Positions 38,368 to 50,800 of a stretch of DNA of 64,000 nt are shown piece by piece. The DNA comes from Aplidium turbinatum. Lineage: Eukaryota > Chordata > Ascidiacea > Aplousobranchia > Polyclinidae. The translations under genes and the position numbers were made by a program. The stretch is taken from assembly GCA_918807975.1 (NCBI GenBank), contig OU964924.1:7204501-7268500 (forward strand). Direction: 5' to 3'. Numbering within the stretch: the first letter of the stretch is position 1; each line of letters opens with the position of its first letter. The notes beneath the pieces are model-generated. The model did no database searches, was not told the origin of the DNA, and saw only the letters and a program-made list of their open reading frames with translations.

Positions 38368-39637
38368 TACCAGACGCATTTAAATTGCATTGCTCATTTT
38401 ATACAACGTCCGCTACAATTGGTTCAATGGTAGGCTTCATAGTCCAGTCGTTGAAGCGAAAAAAAGGGTCGAACCTTGACTTAATTGGTGTAAAGCTGAA
38501 ACTTTGCACATTGCTTCTGTTGATTATGTACATTGACCAAAAAAAAATCCCCGTGAAAATCTTTTGGTAAAAAAAAGTTATCCGCTTTTTTTGAAAATCC
38601 GCCAATTTTTTTCTCAAACTGGCGGATAAACAAACTTTTCAAACAAAAATTTAAAAACAAAAAAAATTTTCTACAAAAGGTTTTCCAAAAGGTTTTTTCT
38701 AGTAGGCCTATTTAGGCTATCATCAAGAATAATATATTAAAAATCTAGGAGAATCAGAGCACCGGAAAGTTGTCATTTTCAAGATGGCCGACAAAACAGT
38801 GTAATGACAATAATTCACTTAATATTCATGCTAGAGCTTTAATTCCGGCGTCTATCCCTAAGCTTAAGGTGGTAAAGAATTCATTAAAACAATTGAAAAT
38901 GAAATTAACTCATTAGTTTAATGGAAAGACTTATATGAAACAAAACCAATAACGTGAAACATTGGCTGTACAGGAATGGCAGACCACTTATTAAGTTATT
39001 TACATTCAGTTGAATACTGAAAAGTTTGGGTGTTCATTAGGACAATTATCGCTTCTAGTACTAGTTGCAACGTTCATCTGATGAAATTGAAAGTAAAAGC
39101 TACAACAAACAGGATGGTTTATTGCTTTACTGACGTTTCGCGCACCATGAGAACGCGCATCCTCAGAGCGAATAACATTCAAAATAAAACTTCACAAGGT
39201 TATATACTGTAGTGCGGTTGAAGGCAAGAAAAAATAACAGATAACTTAAAATTGAACAACTGGCCAATGATGTGTGAGCGGTTACTTTCCACGTTAAATT
39301 ACGTAAAAACCTCCATCAATTAGTCCTGGTCATCATCTTCATCCAGTAATGACTGATTGTACGTATTGTTACAGGCATCAAGTTGCACTGTCCACATGAT
39401 GCGGTACAGGGTAGATTATTCTGCCTACAGCTCCACCTGGCAGTGCTACAGCCAGTTGTACAGTTGCTGTAGGTTCTATAAGAGGGAATCTGGGTCAGCA
39501 TCCATGTCCGACTCTGTTGTCACAAACTGACTGCCTTCCAGTTTCCAACCCCACCCGTAAGTTTCCATATCACCTCCTGTCCTAGCCAGACCATTATTTG
39601 GTAGTAAACCCTTAGACAGTGAAATTTTGTCGATAAC

Positions 39638-40180
39638 TCAGTAGGTGGTAGGCGTTCTGGGCGTTCTGGTAGGCGTCACAAATGATTGGGAAGAGACTAC
39701 TTTTTTATTAGTAATCTGTAGCAATGACGAGAGGGAATCCGTCCGCGTGCCCCCAAAAATCACAACCATTGCTTGACAATCTTTGTTCACAATGGATGCT
39801 GCTGTCTGCTTTGGAAGAAGGAAGTAATTGGCACAGTCTTTCAGAGTAGCAGCACCCTTTACCAGCTTGTGAAAGACAAATTGCTTATCAACACCAAAGA
39901 TTCTTGATGCTGTGTCACATCCAGTGTAGGCATGTAGAAAAAGTAATTGGGAACATAATTCTTCACCCATCACCATTTTCAGTTCGTTTATTTGATACAC
40001 TTTGTCAGCATTTTCCTTGTCGGAACGGAAATATAGATCTTTGTTTGCTTGTTGCGCATAATGAAGAAGCAGGACCAACAGATCTGTGTCTTCTTCAATC
40101 AACGTTGTCGAGTATGACATTACATTAACAACAGTAGCCTTCACAATCGGAACATCAGCATCCCCTGGGACATTGATCAC
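39638..40180 (-). CDS. Transposon protein, C-terminal part, XPG-like
   Basis: 180 residues. Near the start is TLIEEDTDLLVLLLHYAQQ (acidic EDTD, as in PIN/XPG active sites), then LLFLHAYTGCDTASRIFGVDK. The second block resembles the GCD...S helix-turn region of FEN1-family nucleases. No DDE triad is visible in this piece. The last residues (PTRTPRTPTTY) look like repeat slippage. Confidence 0.6.
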   Translation of the reverse strand: MINVPGDADVPIVKATVVNVMSYSTTLIEEDTDLLVLLLHYAQQANKDLYFRSDKENADKVYQINELKMVMGEELCSQLLFLHAYTGCDTASRIFGVDKQFVFHKLVKGAATLKDCANYFLLPKQTAASIVNKDCQAMVVIFGGTRTDSLSSLLQITNKKVVSSQSFVTPTRTPRTPTTY

Positions 40181-40403
40181 TTTGCAGCCTTTTGACTACC
40201 CCGAAGTGTTTTACTGATCAAGTCGATCATTTTTCGTTTGTTTATGCCTACATTAACGTCATTCTCGGCCACAACACCATTCACAATATTCCTCAGGGTT
40301 TGATCCTGAGAAAAAGGTACATAACCAGCCAGTGATGTATTCTGCGCTTCAGGATGCCTTCTGCGCTTCAGGATGTCTTCTGCGTCTTCAGGACCGAGAT
40401 TGA

Positions 40404-40673
40404 GTGTCGGTTGCGTAGCGAAGTGGTGAGAACGTATGCGCGACGTTCGAAAGGATGTGGGTTCGACACCGCTCCAGAGCACGCGACTGTGTCTAGACAC
40501 AGACACTTAATGGCAACCCAAAATAAGGAGAGAAGCTGACTCGAAGACTAAGCCTATATGTCACTTCGCTGCCTCCTGTCGTCTGTTGTAGGCTATCACA
40601 TCTGTGATCGCAGTGTCATTGTATGTTATGTATCGCCTTGGGCGCAAATGAAACACGATTATTATTATTATTT
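40404..40673 (+). mobile_element. tRNA-derived SINE with (ATT)n tail, inside the Academ-like element
   Basis: The head GTAGCGAAGTGGTGAGAACG and GTGGGTTCGACACCGC gives A- and B-box matches. The tail is CGCCTTGGGCGCAAATG and (ATT)n. It separates the 40177-40400 and 40674-40837 coding pieces of the transposon. Confidence 0.82.
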
Positions 40674-40837
40674 AGGAGTGCGTCTGTGCTTGGATAGTGA
40701 TCATTAACAGTTGGAACACCATTATTGATGAGCCTTGCCGCAGTTTTAACTATTTCTCTCTTTTGTGACTTTTCATCATCCTCATGTCTTGTTTTTAGGT
40801 AATGAGATCGGAGGATTTCGGATGTCTTCTCTCTCAT
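40674..40837 (-). CDS. Transposon protein, middle piece
   Basis: It encodes MREKTSEILRSHYLKTRHEDD, then KREIVKTAARLINNGV and STDALL, read from 40837 down to the SINE. The continuation beyond the SINE is at 40177-40400 (SLAGYVPFSQDQTLRNIVNG). Confidence 0.55.
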
Positions 40838-40927
40838 AGTGACAATGCAATGAAGGCCCTGACCTTCAGCTATATAAATAGATTCACCACACTGTTTCTA
40901 TAATTGGGTCTTCAGATATTTTGATCC

Positions 40928-41335
40928 TTAAGGAAGGCAATCATCATTTGCTAAAAACTCCTTCATTTTAGATCTGAGGTCTGATATCGTTAACTGTTCT
41001 TCATCATTCCGTTCAAGATGGGAACACATCTTTAGAAATGCCTGGTCCTGTTCCTCATCCTTAGGTCGCCCAGATTTTAGACGTTTTGCCTCAGGTACTC
41101 TGCCGCATTGCAAGGGTACGTTAAATCCACATATAAAATTAACACTACAAGAATGATGGTATAAACAGTCTGCAGCATGCAAATCGCTACCGTAATATTC
41201 AATACGACCTTTCATGGCGCATGACCAATTGTCAGAACGTCTCTCACAACACTCTAATATAGTCCTTGCAAAAACATCTGTTTTAACAAAACTAAAGCCA
41301 GGTCTGTCCGTGAGAACTCCAGTCCCACAAAACAA
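40928..41335 (-). CDS. Transposon protein, Cys/His region
   Basis: 135 residues. CERRSDNWSCAMKGRIEY, LHAADCLYHHSCSVNF and KRLKSGRPKDEEQDQAFLK point to a zinc-binding, DNA-binding part. I recall similar uncharacterised proteins in corals and molluscs but can name no Pfam family. Confidence 0.6.
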   Translation of the reverse strand: MFCGTGVLTDRPGFSFVKTDVFARTILECCERRSDNWSCAMKGRIEYYGSDLHAADCLYHHSCSVNFICGFNVPLQCGRVPEAKRLKSGRPKDEEQDQAFLKMCSHLERNDEEQLTISDLRSKMKEFLANDDCLP

Positions 41336-41471
41336 ACAATGAGTCTTACTGTGGAAATTGCCATCAAAAATTCGAACACTTTGTTTCCCCGTGAGGCAGG
41401 ACCCACTTTCCTCTCTGTTCGTCTTAAGCTGCAGTGTATATCGATTGGGTTGGTATAACGTTTACGACAGT

Positions 41472-41851
41472 CTATGTGTACTTTTCGACCAGCTGTCGCA
41501 ACAGTATTGTCCCCTCTATTAGTACTAGCAGCATTAATTCTATCAGCACCTTTTTGACGCAGTATAGCCTACTGGAGGCTCCAGAAGCTTGAATTTCCTT
41601 GTCACAGACGGTAATTTCTTTGCAGGCATTTTTTCTGAACTCTTTTTCCGTGTATCCGTAAACTTCCTCCGGCAATCACGGTGGACCAAAACTTTGCCAG
41701 TGTGAAATAATTGCAGTATAAAATTTACTTTTAAATGAGCACCAACACTAACTATAATTTCATAAAAATTGAATGATTCAGTAATTGTATATCCGCCATT
41801 TTGAAAAAAATGGCGGAATTTCGAAAATAGCGGATAACTTTTTTTCACCAA
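41472..41851 (-). CDS. Transposon protein, N-terminal pieces
   Basis: Two overlapping frames: one with GKVLVHRDCRRKFTDTRKK and SVTRKFKLLE, the other with YTEKEFRKNACKE. The VHRDCRRKFT segment probably precedes the Cys/His region. The outermost residues are TIR sequence. Confidence 0.5.
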
Positions 41852-42641
41852 AAAATTTTGACGGGGATTTTTTTTTGGTCATTGTACATAATGAACAGAA
41901 CCAATGTGCAAAATTTCAGCTTTACACCAATTAAGTCAAGGTAAAACCCTTCAACGACTGGACTATCACTTTGTCAATTGCCCATACAGCAAAATCCGTC
42001 CTTTTTACATGATTCAACGTGACAAAGTAAAAATGACGGATTCTGTTTGGAAAACACCTTTCGCACAAAATACAACACAGTTAGGCTACTTATCTAATGT
42101 TTCTTGGCAGCCCATTGGCGCCCTTCTTCACACTTATCTAATGTTCATATTAATCTTATTAGACATGAGGTGTGTAGCTTAGCCTACTCCTTACGTCGAA
42201 ACAAATATTTGAAATTACAGTAGGCTACCGGTAAGAAAGCGTTAAACAACAAAATTGCATATCTCTGACTAGCCTACTGTTTGCAGAGAAACTTGCATGG
42301 CTAAATGTCGCATAAATTTGATCAAGGAAATAGCCTATATTTCTTCTTTTGATAAACTCTCCTACAGCATTTCAATAGCTTACAAGCCTGTTAGTCGGTT
42401 GCATACCTACAAATATGTTTCGGGGGAGGCATTTGCCCCTTACTCTTACCCTTGCAAAAAGCAGCCTCCTTTAAGAGAACTTTCATAAAATTAGTAGGCT
42501 ACTGAAGTGCAGGCTACTTTAGTTTAACAAGTTCTTTCTTTAACTTATCGTGACGTAACTTCACTGCATGTTTCGAAAAAGGCTAACTATTGCCAATTAT
42601 CATTCAGCTACACTGCTGACTGAAAACGATTGTGTGTACAG

Positions 42642-43818
42642 CAGCGTTTCTTAACCTTTTCTGACTCTAGCACCCCTGTAAACAGGTATCGTTGACGTAC
42701 GGCTACTACAGTGCCGACCAAGAGTTTAGTAGAGTCGAAATTGTCTAACAAACTATGCAGTTGTTTTAACGAAGTTGATTCAGGATTTGGTGTTTGACTT
42801 TTACTCACCAACAGAAATTCAATTGTAACCATGTAAGTGAATCAACTCTCTTAAAACAACACCACAATGTGTCAGGCGACAAGAAATTTCACCACATAAT
42901 ATACCGCCAGCGATCACAAAGCATGTAAAAATTTCGGACCCCGCCATTAAAATTTGGCCTGCACTATTGAAGGAAAACGATGTAAAAATTGATCTTTTTG
43001 TTTACGTATTCTTTAAAACTACTGTCATCATTGGTGATAAAAGAAATAGGAAAACCCGACAATAGTGAAAGAACATGGACAAACTTAAGCATACCCGCTA
43101 CCCAGCTGGGTAACTAGTTACACATGTATCAATGTGATTTTTATTGTTGCTTAAGGCCTATGGGTGACCAATTTCTCAATTTGAGGCTTCGTGTTAGTCA
43201 AAGCCACTCTCATATCGTGGAGCAACCCATGTTGAAGGCGGTTTCGGCCTATTGTTTTGATTTGTCGGAAATGGACCGATCAATTCCAATGCTGCCGTGC
43301 CAATATGCTGTGCCAATGCTGCCGCAGCATATGCTGTCAACTGTTTACACCAGAAATCAGCAAGCGGAAGTTGACGAAATTTTTTCTGACAACTTGGATT
43401 CACTTGCATAGCCTATCAATCAGCTCCTCCTTTAGTCTATTATCATCACTCATGTCTCAGATGTCTGCCAAGAAGAGCTGTTGTTATCCACTCTGGATAG
43501 GAGTGATTCGTGGGAAAGTATTTTGCCATTGTGGTTTTTAGAAGCGAGAGGAGAGCAACAATATTACAAAAAAGCACCCACCAGCAAGTTCGCACAAACT
43601 ACTCAGGTTAATTTGCGTAGCCTACTGGCCTGAGAGATGACTACAATAACAACAAACCATGTAGGCTACTTCGAAACAGCAATCATTGATATGACAACTG
43701 CTGACACTGGCAGAAAAACGAAAAAATGCAAAAAAAGTAAAATGGCATTTTTTTGATATACTGCATGCATTTACCATCTCCTACAGTCTATTCCAGCACC
43801 CCCGGTTAAGAAACGCTG
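42642..43818 (-). mobile_element. hAT element, internally deleted, copy 2 (1177 bp)
   Basis: TIRs CAGCGTTTCTTAACC and GGTTAAGAAACGCTG, with a perfect 8-bp duplication GTGTACAG (42634-42641 and 43819-43826). It is the same deleted form as 18629-19845, including the inner ATTCAGGATTTGGT and CATGTTGAAGGCG blocks. This copy is slightly shorter and more diverged in the transposase remnant. Confidence 0.94.
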
Positions 43819-44761
43819 GTGTACAGTCACTGGTGTTTTTGCTGACGATATGCTGCGGACGTAGTGGTCTTTGCTTAGTTTCATAGCTTTCCGTACGATA
43901 AAATTGAGAAGAGTGTTCGTTTCAAACAAAAAACGGAACAAATGTTATCAATATAAAACTTATTTCGCAACAAAAGTTAAACAAGCATTTTCACTTGTAA
44001 ACGAAATGCGTTCTTTTAAACAGCCTTGTTGTGCAATAAATTTGGTTTCCAACGATAGACTGCTGAATCTGGGGATAGATGTCTCCTTTTCCCTCCCCTT
44101 AGCTACGCGTCTACCTGGAATCGAACCAAGCCTATCAGTAGCCTAAATGAGGTGAAGGCACTGTAGCTGCTAATAATGTTATGGTTTATTTATTGTCGCT
44201 CTACAATACACGAGCAAAAGTCTTTTAGCGAAGGGCTTAATTCATTTTTTTATATAAGGTTTACGATGTCATTATATTATTAGGCTACCCGACTTATTCT
44301 CACTGTGTTATGCAAAAAATAACACAATCTGTACCTTTTTTAAAATCTTCGGCTTGACCCGACCTGGAATCGATCTAACATCTACCAGCATCAGAGCCGA
44401 AGACAAAACTACTCGGCCACCGAGTTGGTCCCGTAATTACTTCGTCACTGAATTGAATAGGCCACGTTATGTAAAATCGCAACGAGTTAAATGCTCACAG
44501 GCACTTTCGAAATTCTTTGCGTAAAAACAAGTTATCCTTCAGCATTTCACCTTCACCTTTTCAGGATAAGAAAAGAACAAAAGCTTGTGCCTTGAGAATT
44601 CGCAGCCAATAATAAGTACTTGCCTGGTTGTGCAATGGATCAACGTAACTGCGATGCAAACAATTGCAATGGCTCTGGCAGGTCGTCTACTGATGTAACA
44701 GTTTTTCAGCTCATGTCAAGTTGGCTGTTTCAGTGTTTGGACGAAGATACAAAAATTTGTA
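43819..44761. other. Upstream flank of gene B
   Basis: It should hold the promoter of gene B, but I see no convincing TATA or initiator element. A tRNA-like SINE head lies within (44345-44435). Confidence 0.3.
44345..44435 (-). mobile_element. SINE head, tRNA-like
   Basis: The minus strand reads CTCGGTGGCCGAGTAGTTTTG with ATCGATTCCAGGTCGGGTC, a decayed A and B box pair. Confidence 0.45.
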
Positions 44762-44826
44762 ATGGAACTTGCTTTTTGTGTGAAGATTGAAGACTATGCA
44801 GAGCAACTCGTGTCTGACCTAAACAG
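44762..44826 (+). CDS. Gene B exon 1, start of BTB region
   Basis: Donor AACAG|GTAAGT, leaving in phase 2. It encodes MELAFCVKIEDYAEQLVSDLN. The frame is open further upstream to 44708, so an earlier spliced exon is possible, but kelch-like proteins typically start just before this segment. Confidence 0.8.
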
Positions 44827-47800
44827 GTAAGTCCACTGGGTAACTAGACTTTTGCGACCTGTATAGTCTACTATACTTGCATTACCTAGAAATTCTACAA
44901 GTCAAACAATCAAAATTATTTCAGAAGGCTTAGGCTACCACCCATCACAAAAACCAGAAATGGATTTCTTGTTCCCCCCCTTGTATTTACCAAATAATAT
45001 TGCATAAAATATGGATATTTATAAGTATAGATATTTAAAAAAAAGCATTGCAGTGAAAGCAACGCTAACTTTACAAAACATTGAAATGAAACTACGTTTC
45101 ATTTACTTGTTCCAATTCAAAATATAGCAAGTATGTAGATAGAAGTAGCCTAGCTTGTCAAATAAACAATTTGAAGCCATGACATCCCACACTACTTCCT
45201 CTTACATGGACTGTACGTCACCCTTACAAACCGTGCGTGTTGTAATGGCAAGACACGGCGGCACACCTAACGAAAATAATAATAATTGTTAGAAAATTGT
45301 CAAGCACAAGAAGAAACAATGAATTTATTGACACTAACACCTATATTCTACACAAAGATGGGCAAGATTACCAGTTTTGGTGAACTTGAAAATCGAGATT
45401 ACCGCAAGTAGGCTACCAGTTTTGGTAATCTTCAAAATCAGATTACCAAACAAATGTGATCTTGTTTTGAAGATCAAGATCGCTCTTTATGTAGGTTACT
45501 TGAAAAATTGCAGTTTTTGATCAATGATGTTGCAAAAAGGGTGTTAATTTTAACTTCAACTTTAGCACTTATTTTAGGATATATGAAATTTTCAAAAACT
45601 TCTGTTACCGTAGCTTATATAAGTGTGATAAATAATAATAATTATAGTGCTCTTTGATGTAACACCATCATTATCATTTCCAGCATGTGGTAGCCCGCCA
45701 CAAACCAATAACCTCCGTCTTTTTTGCCAATCAGTCGATTACAGTGTCAATTAGTCTATGCACATTCTTCCCTGGTTATTTTTGACGCGTTATTTTATGT
45801 TGTTTGCACGAATCGTCTGGTTACGTTTTTGGGCGAGCAGTATGAAAGCCATGACATCCCACACTACTTCCTTTTACATCGACTGTACGTCACTCTTACA
45901 AACCGTGCGTGTTGCAATGGCAAGACACTGCTGCACACCTAACTTACTTTATAGAATAAAATTGAATATGACAAGCACAACTCTGGGAGGATGAACAACG
46001 TCAAACTCAACAAATGACTGATACAAGGTGTCCTATTTTTATACAGTCCAAAACAAGCTAAATAGCTTAGGTGTCAACGCAACTAACAGTATCTGGTTGA
46101 GATTGGCTAAAGGTAGCCTAGGTATGCCCTACTTGTGCTATTTTAAAGCATGCTTGTGTTGGTGACATTGGTGGATACTATTTAGTCAAATGAAGTTGTG
46201 ATTTTCCAGAGAGCGATTACAGTCGGAATCCTCATGTGATGCAACACTACAAGTTGATGGAAACGATTTTCGAATTCACAAAACCATTGTTGGAAAAGCT
46301 TCACGTTTCTTCAAAAGGTTATTTAAATGTCAGGTATAGTAATATTAGTAAGTCTTCTACCGAGTCTTCTAAATAAATGTAACTGTAATGAAATGATTCT
46401 GTTGTTTCTTAACTTCCTTTCTGGCTTTTCGATGTTCGAATTAAAAATCATACATCTTAGTAAGATCCATGTATAACAGCGGTATTTTACTGGGGGTCTT
46501 GACCTCTTGGGGGTCGCAAGACATGTGAAAATCCAGCGTATTTGTTTCCATCCTTTTTTCAAGAAAAGAATAAAAACTGTATTTTTTCGTAATTGATCAT
46601 TCCTTGGCTTGGGGTAGCCTACTCTATTTTTCTTCCAGACATCGCGAAGGCTTTAGCAATAGGAAAGCTTTCGATATTTTTCACCTAGTTCTGGTATAGA
46701 CTATACGTTGCTTTGTGCAGATCAAGCTTAACTAGCGACCACGCTATGGCAAAAAAGCAAGGTTGTTTGAAATTTTGTATCAACTATAGATTTGTCAGCT
46801 TTGTTTACAATGGCATCGAAAAACCTTGATGAGTAGGCCTACTTTGTTTAAAAGTTGTTTCAGTAACAGTTTCACGCATTGACAAGCTTGTAAAAAAGAT
46901 TCAACATCCACCCCCTCGCTGAAACTGATTTCAATAAACCCATAACTGCATAAAAGATTTCTATAAATTCAACCAGTAAATGTTTTGTGCATTATTTTAG
47001 CCTATGTTCTATAATCCAGGCAAACACAATAGGAAATGGAACTACTTGGGAAAAAAGTAATACAAGCAGTAACAACATCGAGAAAATACTTTTTTGCTGT
47101 TAGAAGTTTACATTACAACAGCAAAACACAACATAGACTGGATTCGGCATAAATCTAATTTGGTTAAATTTACGCTTAATTGCTTTTATTGAAGGTTTGG
47201 GGGGTCGCGAAGCTGCATTGATTGCTCCTAAGGGTCGCGGTACAAAAAAGGTTGAAAACCGCTGAATGTATAAGAATACAACCAAACGAATAAAATCAGT
47301 AAAGATAAACAATTAGGTTTGGTAACGAAATAAACATTGTTTGTAAAGCTTTCGCCGCCGTGAAGGCGTCTTTATCAAGCAGCCTGCTCTGGAAATAAAA
47401 AGCACTAAAAAGAATCGTCAAAAAACTTATTCAAGTACAGAGTGTCAATTCAAAAGGGCAAAGTTAGAAGCATAAGTGATTAAAATCTAAATTACTTGTA
47501 AACATGTTCCTGATTTAAAATAATTTCATGCTGACTTATTACTCTCTGTCATAATTTTTTGCTTTGATAGCGATCTCATTCGAATGTAGCAGCATAGCAA
47601 AATTGCAGTACTGGTCCAAGATTATAATTCACCATAAAGAAGACTCAAAGATACCAAACAGATTGTTCACATTTTAGGGCAGATGGCGGAAAGCCAGGTC
47701 AAGGCGGTTTAGTTATGCCATGCATTTTATTTAGTGCTTTGTAGATGTCAAAGAATTCAGCCCAGATGGAATGGTATTAAGTGAAACGAAACAACATATT

Positions 47801-50800
47801 ATAAACGTACACGAAAATCTTGTCTGCATTTTAACTAAAAATATTGAAAATATTTTAATGCAACAAAATAAATGATACTATAATTTACTTTTTGAAAAAT
47901 GTGTTGTTATCCCTTTGGGGGTAGGTTACTAACTCACCTGTTGAGATTTTGCGGTTGGGGAGAAGAACGTTACAAAGAGTCACTGGCTCTAATTTGCCTA
48001 ACTGGAGGTTCATAAAGGGACAGCCAGAATCTATTAGATAGATGAATAGAGCTGCGGGCATTAAGCATTTTTGTTTTTAACTTGTGCAGTAGCTTTTTTA
48101 CTAAGTTACGTTTAGGGTGGTTAAAAGGCTAATATGAGTCTGCATTGACATTCTCGGACCCTAAAAACAAGAAACTGTAAACGTAAACTATGTAGCAAAA
48201 CTATGCTGCGTTTTTCTAAACTTTTTTGGCCCTTTGGAAAAGTTGTTGGCGCCTAAAATCATTTCCGGTAAAGGTCCAAAAGGTACCCACCAGACTCGCG
48301 TAGCCTACTACACGTACGTAGCTGCTGCGTACGTTTATTTATTTGGTAAAGCGATATAACTTAAGTATTCTAACATTGCTTTTGTATCGCAGGTGAAAGA
48401 AAAATATCCTTTGCCTGGCATTGGTAACCTGAGTGCCGATTTGATGGAATGCATTCTTACATACATCTACACAGGTCTTATATTAACCGAGGAAAGTCTC
48501 CTGGAAGATTTGTTTATGATCTCATATATCTTTGAAATGGATGGTACTGAAATTTAACCTTAACACATGCGCTATCCACTTTCAAATTATACTAACAAAT
48601 CTTACTGAATTTAATTGTTTATAATTATGGGATTTAATACAGACATATAGAAAAATATGTTAATTCAAATTTTGAAACTTTACACCTTCTTGCCTGTAAA
48701 GTAATGTTAAAGCGTAATAAGAGATAACTATGTAACTGATTAAAATAAAACAAAGTGCATGATTTTACTACTTTGTTACAAAAATGTAATGATTATCACT
48801 GTTTTGTTGCACCAGATTTTAGATGGTAATGATATTCTTTAATTGCTTTCTCTGACCGCACATCCTCACTAAGTGCTTGCTAGTGAAGGAATTTAGAAGA
48901 ACTTTAAAATACATCTAAGAAAAATATTGCTAATTTCAAATACAGTTATCATTTGCAATCGACAAAGTTACTTAGTTTGACATGAATTTTCTTTAGTTAT
49001 ATAGGCTAGGCTTAGGCTAATATTTAAATAATCTTTTGGTGTAAATGTTGAACTAACGTCACTTTTTTGTTGATGATAGCTTTGTTTGCTTATTTGAATC
49101 TAAACTAGTGATATTTCTGTTTGTTGGCTTATTTGTTGCAAAAAAGAGTTTGTATTTGAACATAAAGCAATTAAAGTAAAGCGATCTAACATTGCTTTAA
49201 CTGTACCCTCCTGCTCCTATAGCGTCAGTTTAAACTGACAGTCCATACTTCAAAACAAAAATAACTTTTCTCGAAAAAAAAAACACATTCGTTTCCTATA
49301 AGTTTACACCTATCTAAAGCTACCTTGAACAAATAAATAAAAAACTCGGATTCAGGAGAATATGGGTTACCTTATGGTTGTTCTAAATATATTTTTTAGT
49401 TTATCAAAAAGTGTTCATATTTTTGTAAATATAACGAAATGAATTTAAACATTACAGAATAGTAAAACAGTATTTCAAATTGATACATTTTAGAAGTTGC
49501 CTAAAGTGTTATCCACAAATGTACGATCTATTTTTTTTCCAAAAGCCAAATGCGAACTTTTTTATGGTTTGCTCCCTTTTTCTATTTATTTTCTGAGCAG
49601 GTTTGGTGTAGCCTATCAATCGATTTGGTTGGTGAGTTAGAAGGTTTAACTTACGGGAAAACTCGTTTGACTTATCAGGATGGATCTCTACAAACTTGTA
49701 TTTCTTTGGCGCAAAATGTTCGGAACGTCTGGTTAATCTAATCAAAAATAAAGAGATCAAAGTGTAAATATTGAACTCATGTTCAACAAACGTTTCGAAA
49801 ACTAAACTATCTTCATCTTCAGTGCTATAAGTGTATAGCACAATATTATATATAGCCTACTGTACAGCCTAAACGCACACATAGCTACTGAAGAGGAAGA
49901 CGGTTTAGTTTTCGAAACGTTTGCTGAACATGAGTTTAGTATCTAAATTGTGGGCTCTTTATATTTTTGATGTATTCTAGTTTTAAGTTAAGTAGCTACA
50001 TCAATTTGTAAGCACCCGTTGCTTTAAGGATTTGACAAGTAGTTTTGGATTGATTTTGTGTTGTGCAACTTTCAGAATGTTTCGGGACCAGTTTTAACGA
50101 GTAATCCTTGGTTTATCATCACTTTCAGGTTTTAGGTTGGTAGTTTGATGAATGGGTGACATCACATCTGTTAACATACAAACACACCGGTCTTCACCGA
50201 CAATTGCGCACCTTTTGCTTTTAAAAATCTTGGTATACCAATGGACAACACAATCTCGACCGTAATAAAAACTTTCTAATTTCAATCATGAGTCATCATT
50301 TCACTTATTGTTATTAGAGTTGAAAGGAGTTTGTGCAAACTATCTCTGCAAAGGACTCGCTGTGTCAACCTGTTTGGACTTCTACACTTCGGCAAAAGAA
50401 ATGAATTGTCAGCTGATTTCCAGCAAGGCAACGATCGTGGTGCAAAATAACATTGCTAAAGTAATTCAGAGACATGAATTCAAGATGCTTTCTTTTGATA
50501 ATGTGCAGGAAATCCTCCAATCGATTGATCAAAGACATTCGGTAATGTCTGACAAAACAATTTTTGATTTAGTTCGAAGATTCAAAAACAGATTTGCAGA
50601 GATGGGCGGCAGTGCGCTACTTTTGTAGCTCCTCTACCTTTTCTAGTGCTGCTACTTTGTATCTCTACTACTTTGTAGCGCTGCTCCACCAAAAGGGAGG
50701 AGCGCTACTTTTTGGTGGAGCAGCGGCTATGTTAGCTGTGTTGTAGCGTGTCACGCATCACCATCTTTGTTGCCGACAGCACAGTGTGGGTTTGCCGATT

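Larger units (their letters stand above)
38440..41965 (-). mobile_element. Long-TIR DNA transposon, Academ-like (3526 bp)
   Basis: The ends are TAGTCCAGTCGTTGAAG in inverted orientation. The inverted similarity runs inward about 200 bp and includes CTTGACTTAATTGGTGTAAA, CCAAAAAAAAATCCCCGT and AGTTATCCGC. A 3-bp repeat TCA flanks it (38437-38439 and 41966-41968). Four minus-strand frames encode parts of one protein: an N-terminal region, a Cys/His region, a basic region and a C-terminal region with DTDLLVLLL and HAYTGCDTASRIFG. The last two suggest an XPG/FEN1-like nuclease. XPG-like domains and 3-4 bp duplications are, to my knowledge, features of Academ elements, so that is my best guess. 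A SINE has inserted at 40404. The coding part is broken in several places. Confidence 0.75.

Noticed and set aside
39030-39212. Open frame with GTTTCGCGCACC near its middle as a gene or Penelope-like tail
   Set aside because: Too short; lies within the 38440-41965 element and shows no diagnostic domain.
44637-44790. Alternative start ATG (MDQRNCDANNC...) for gene B
   Set aside because: Its frame runs to a TGA inside exon 1 and does not join the BTB frame; ATG 44762 does, in phase with exon 2.
49509-49841. 110-codon minus-strand frame as a gene
   Set aside because: It runs through one arm of the foldback repeat and its shared flank, so it is a by-product of a repeat.
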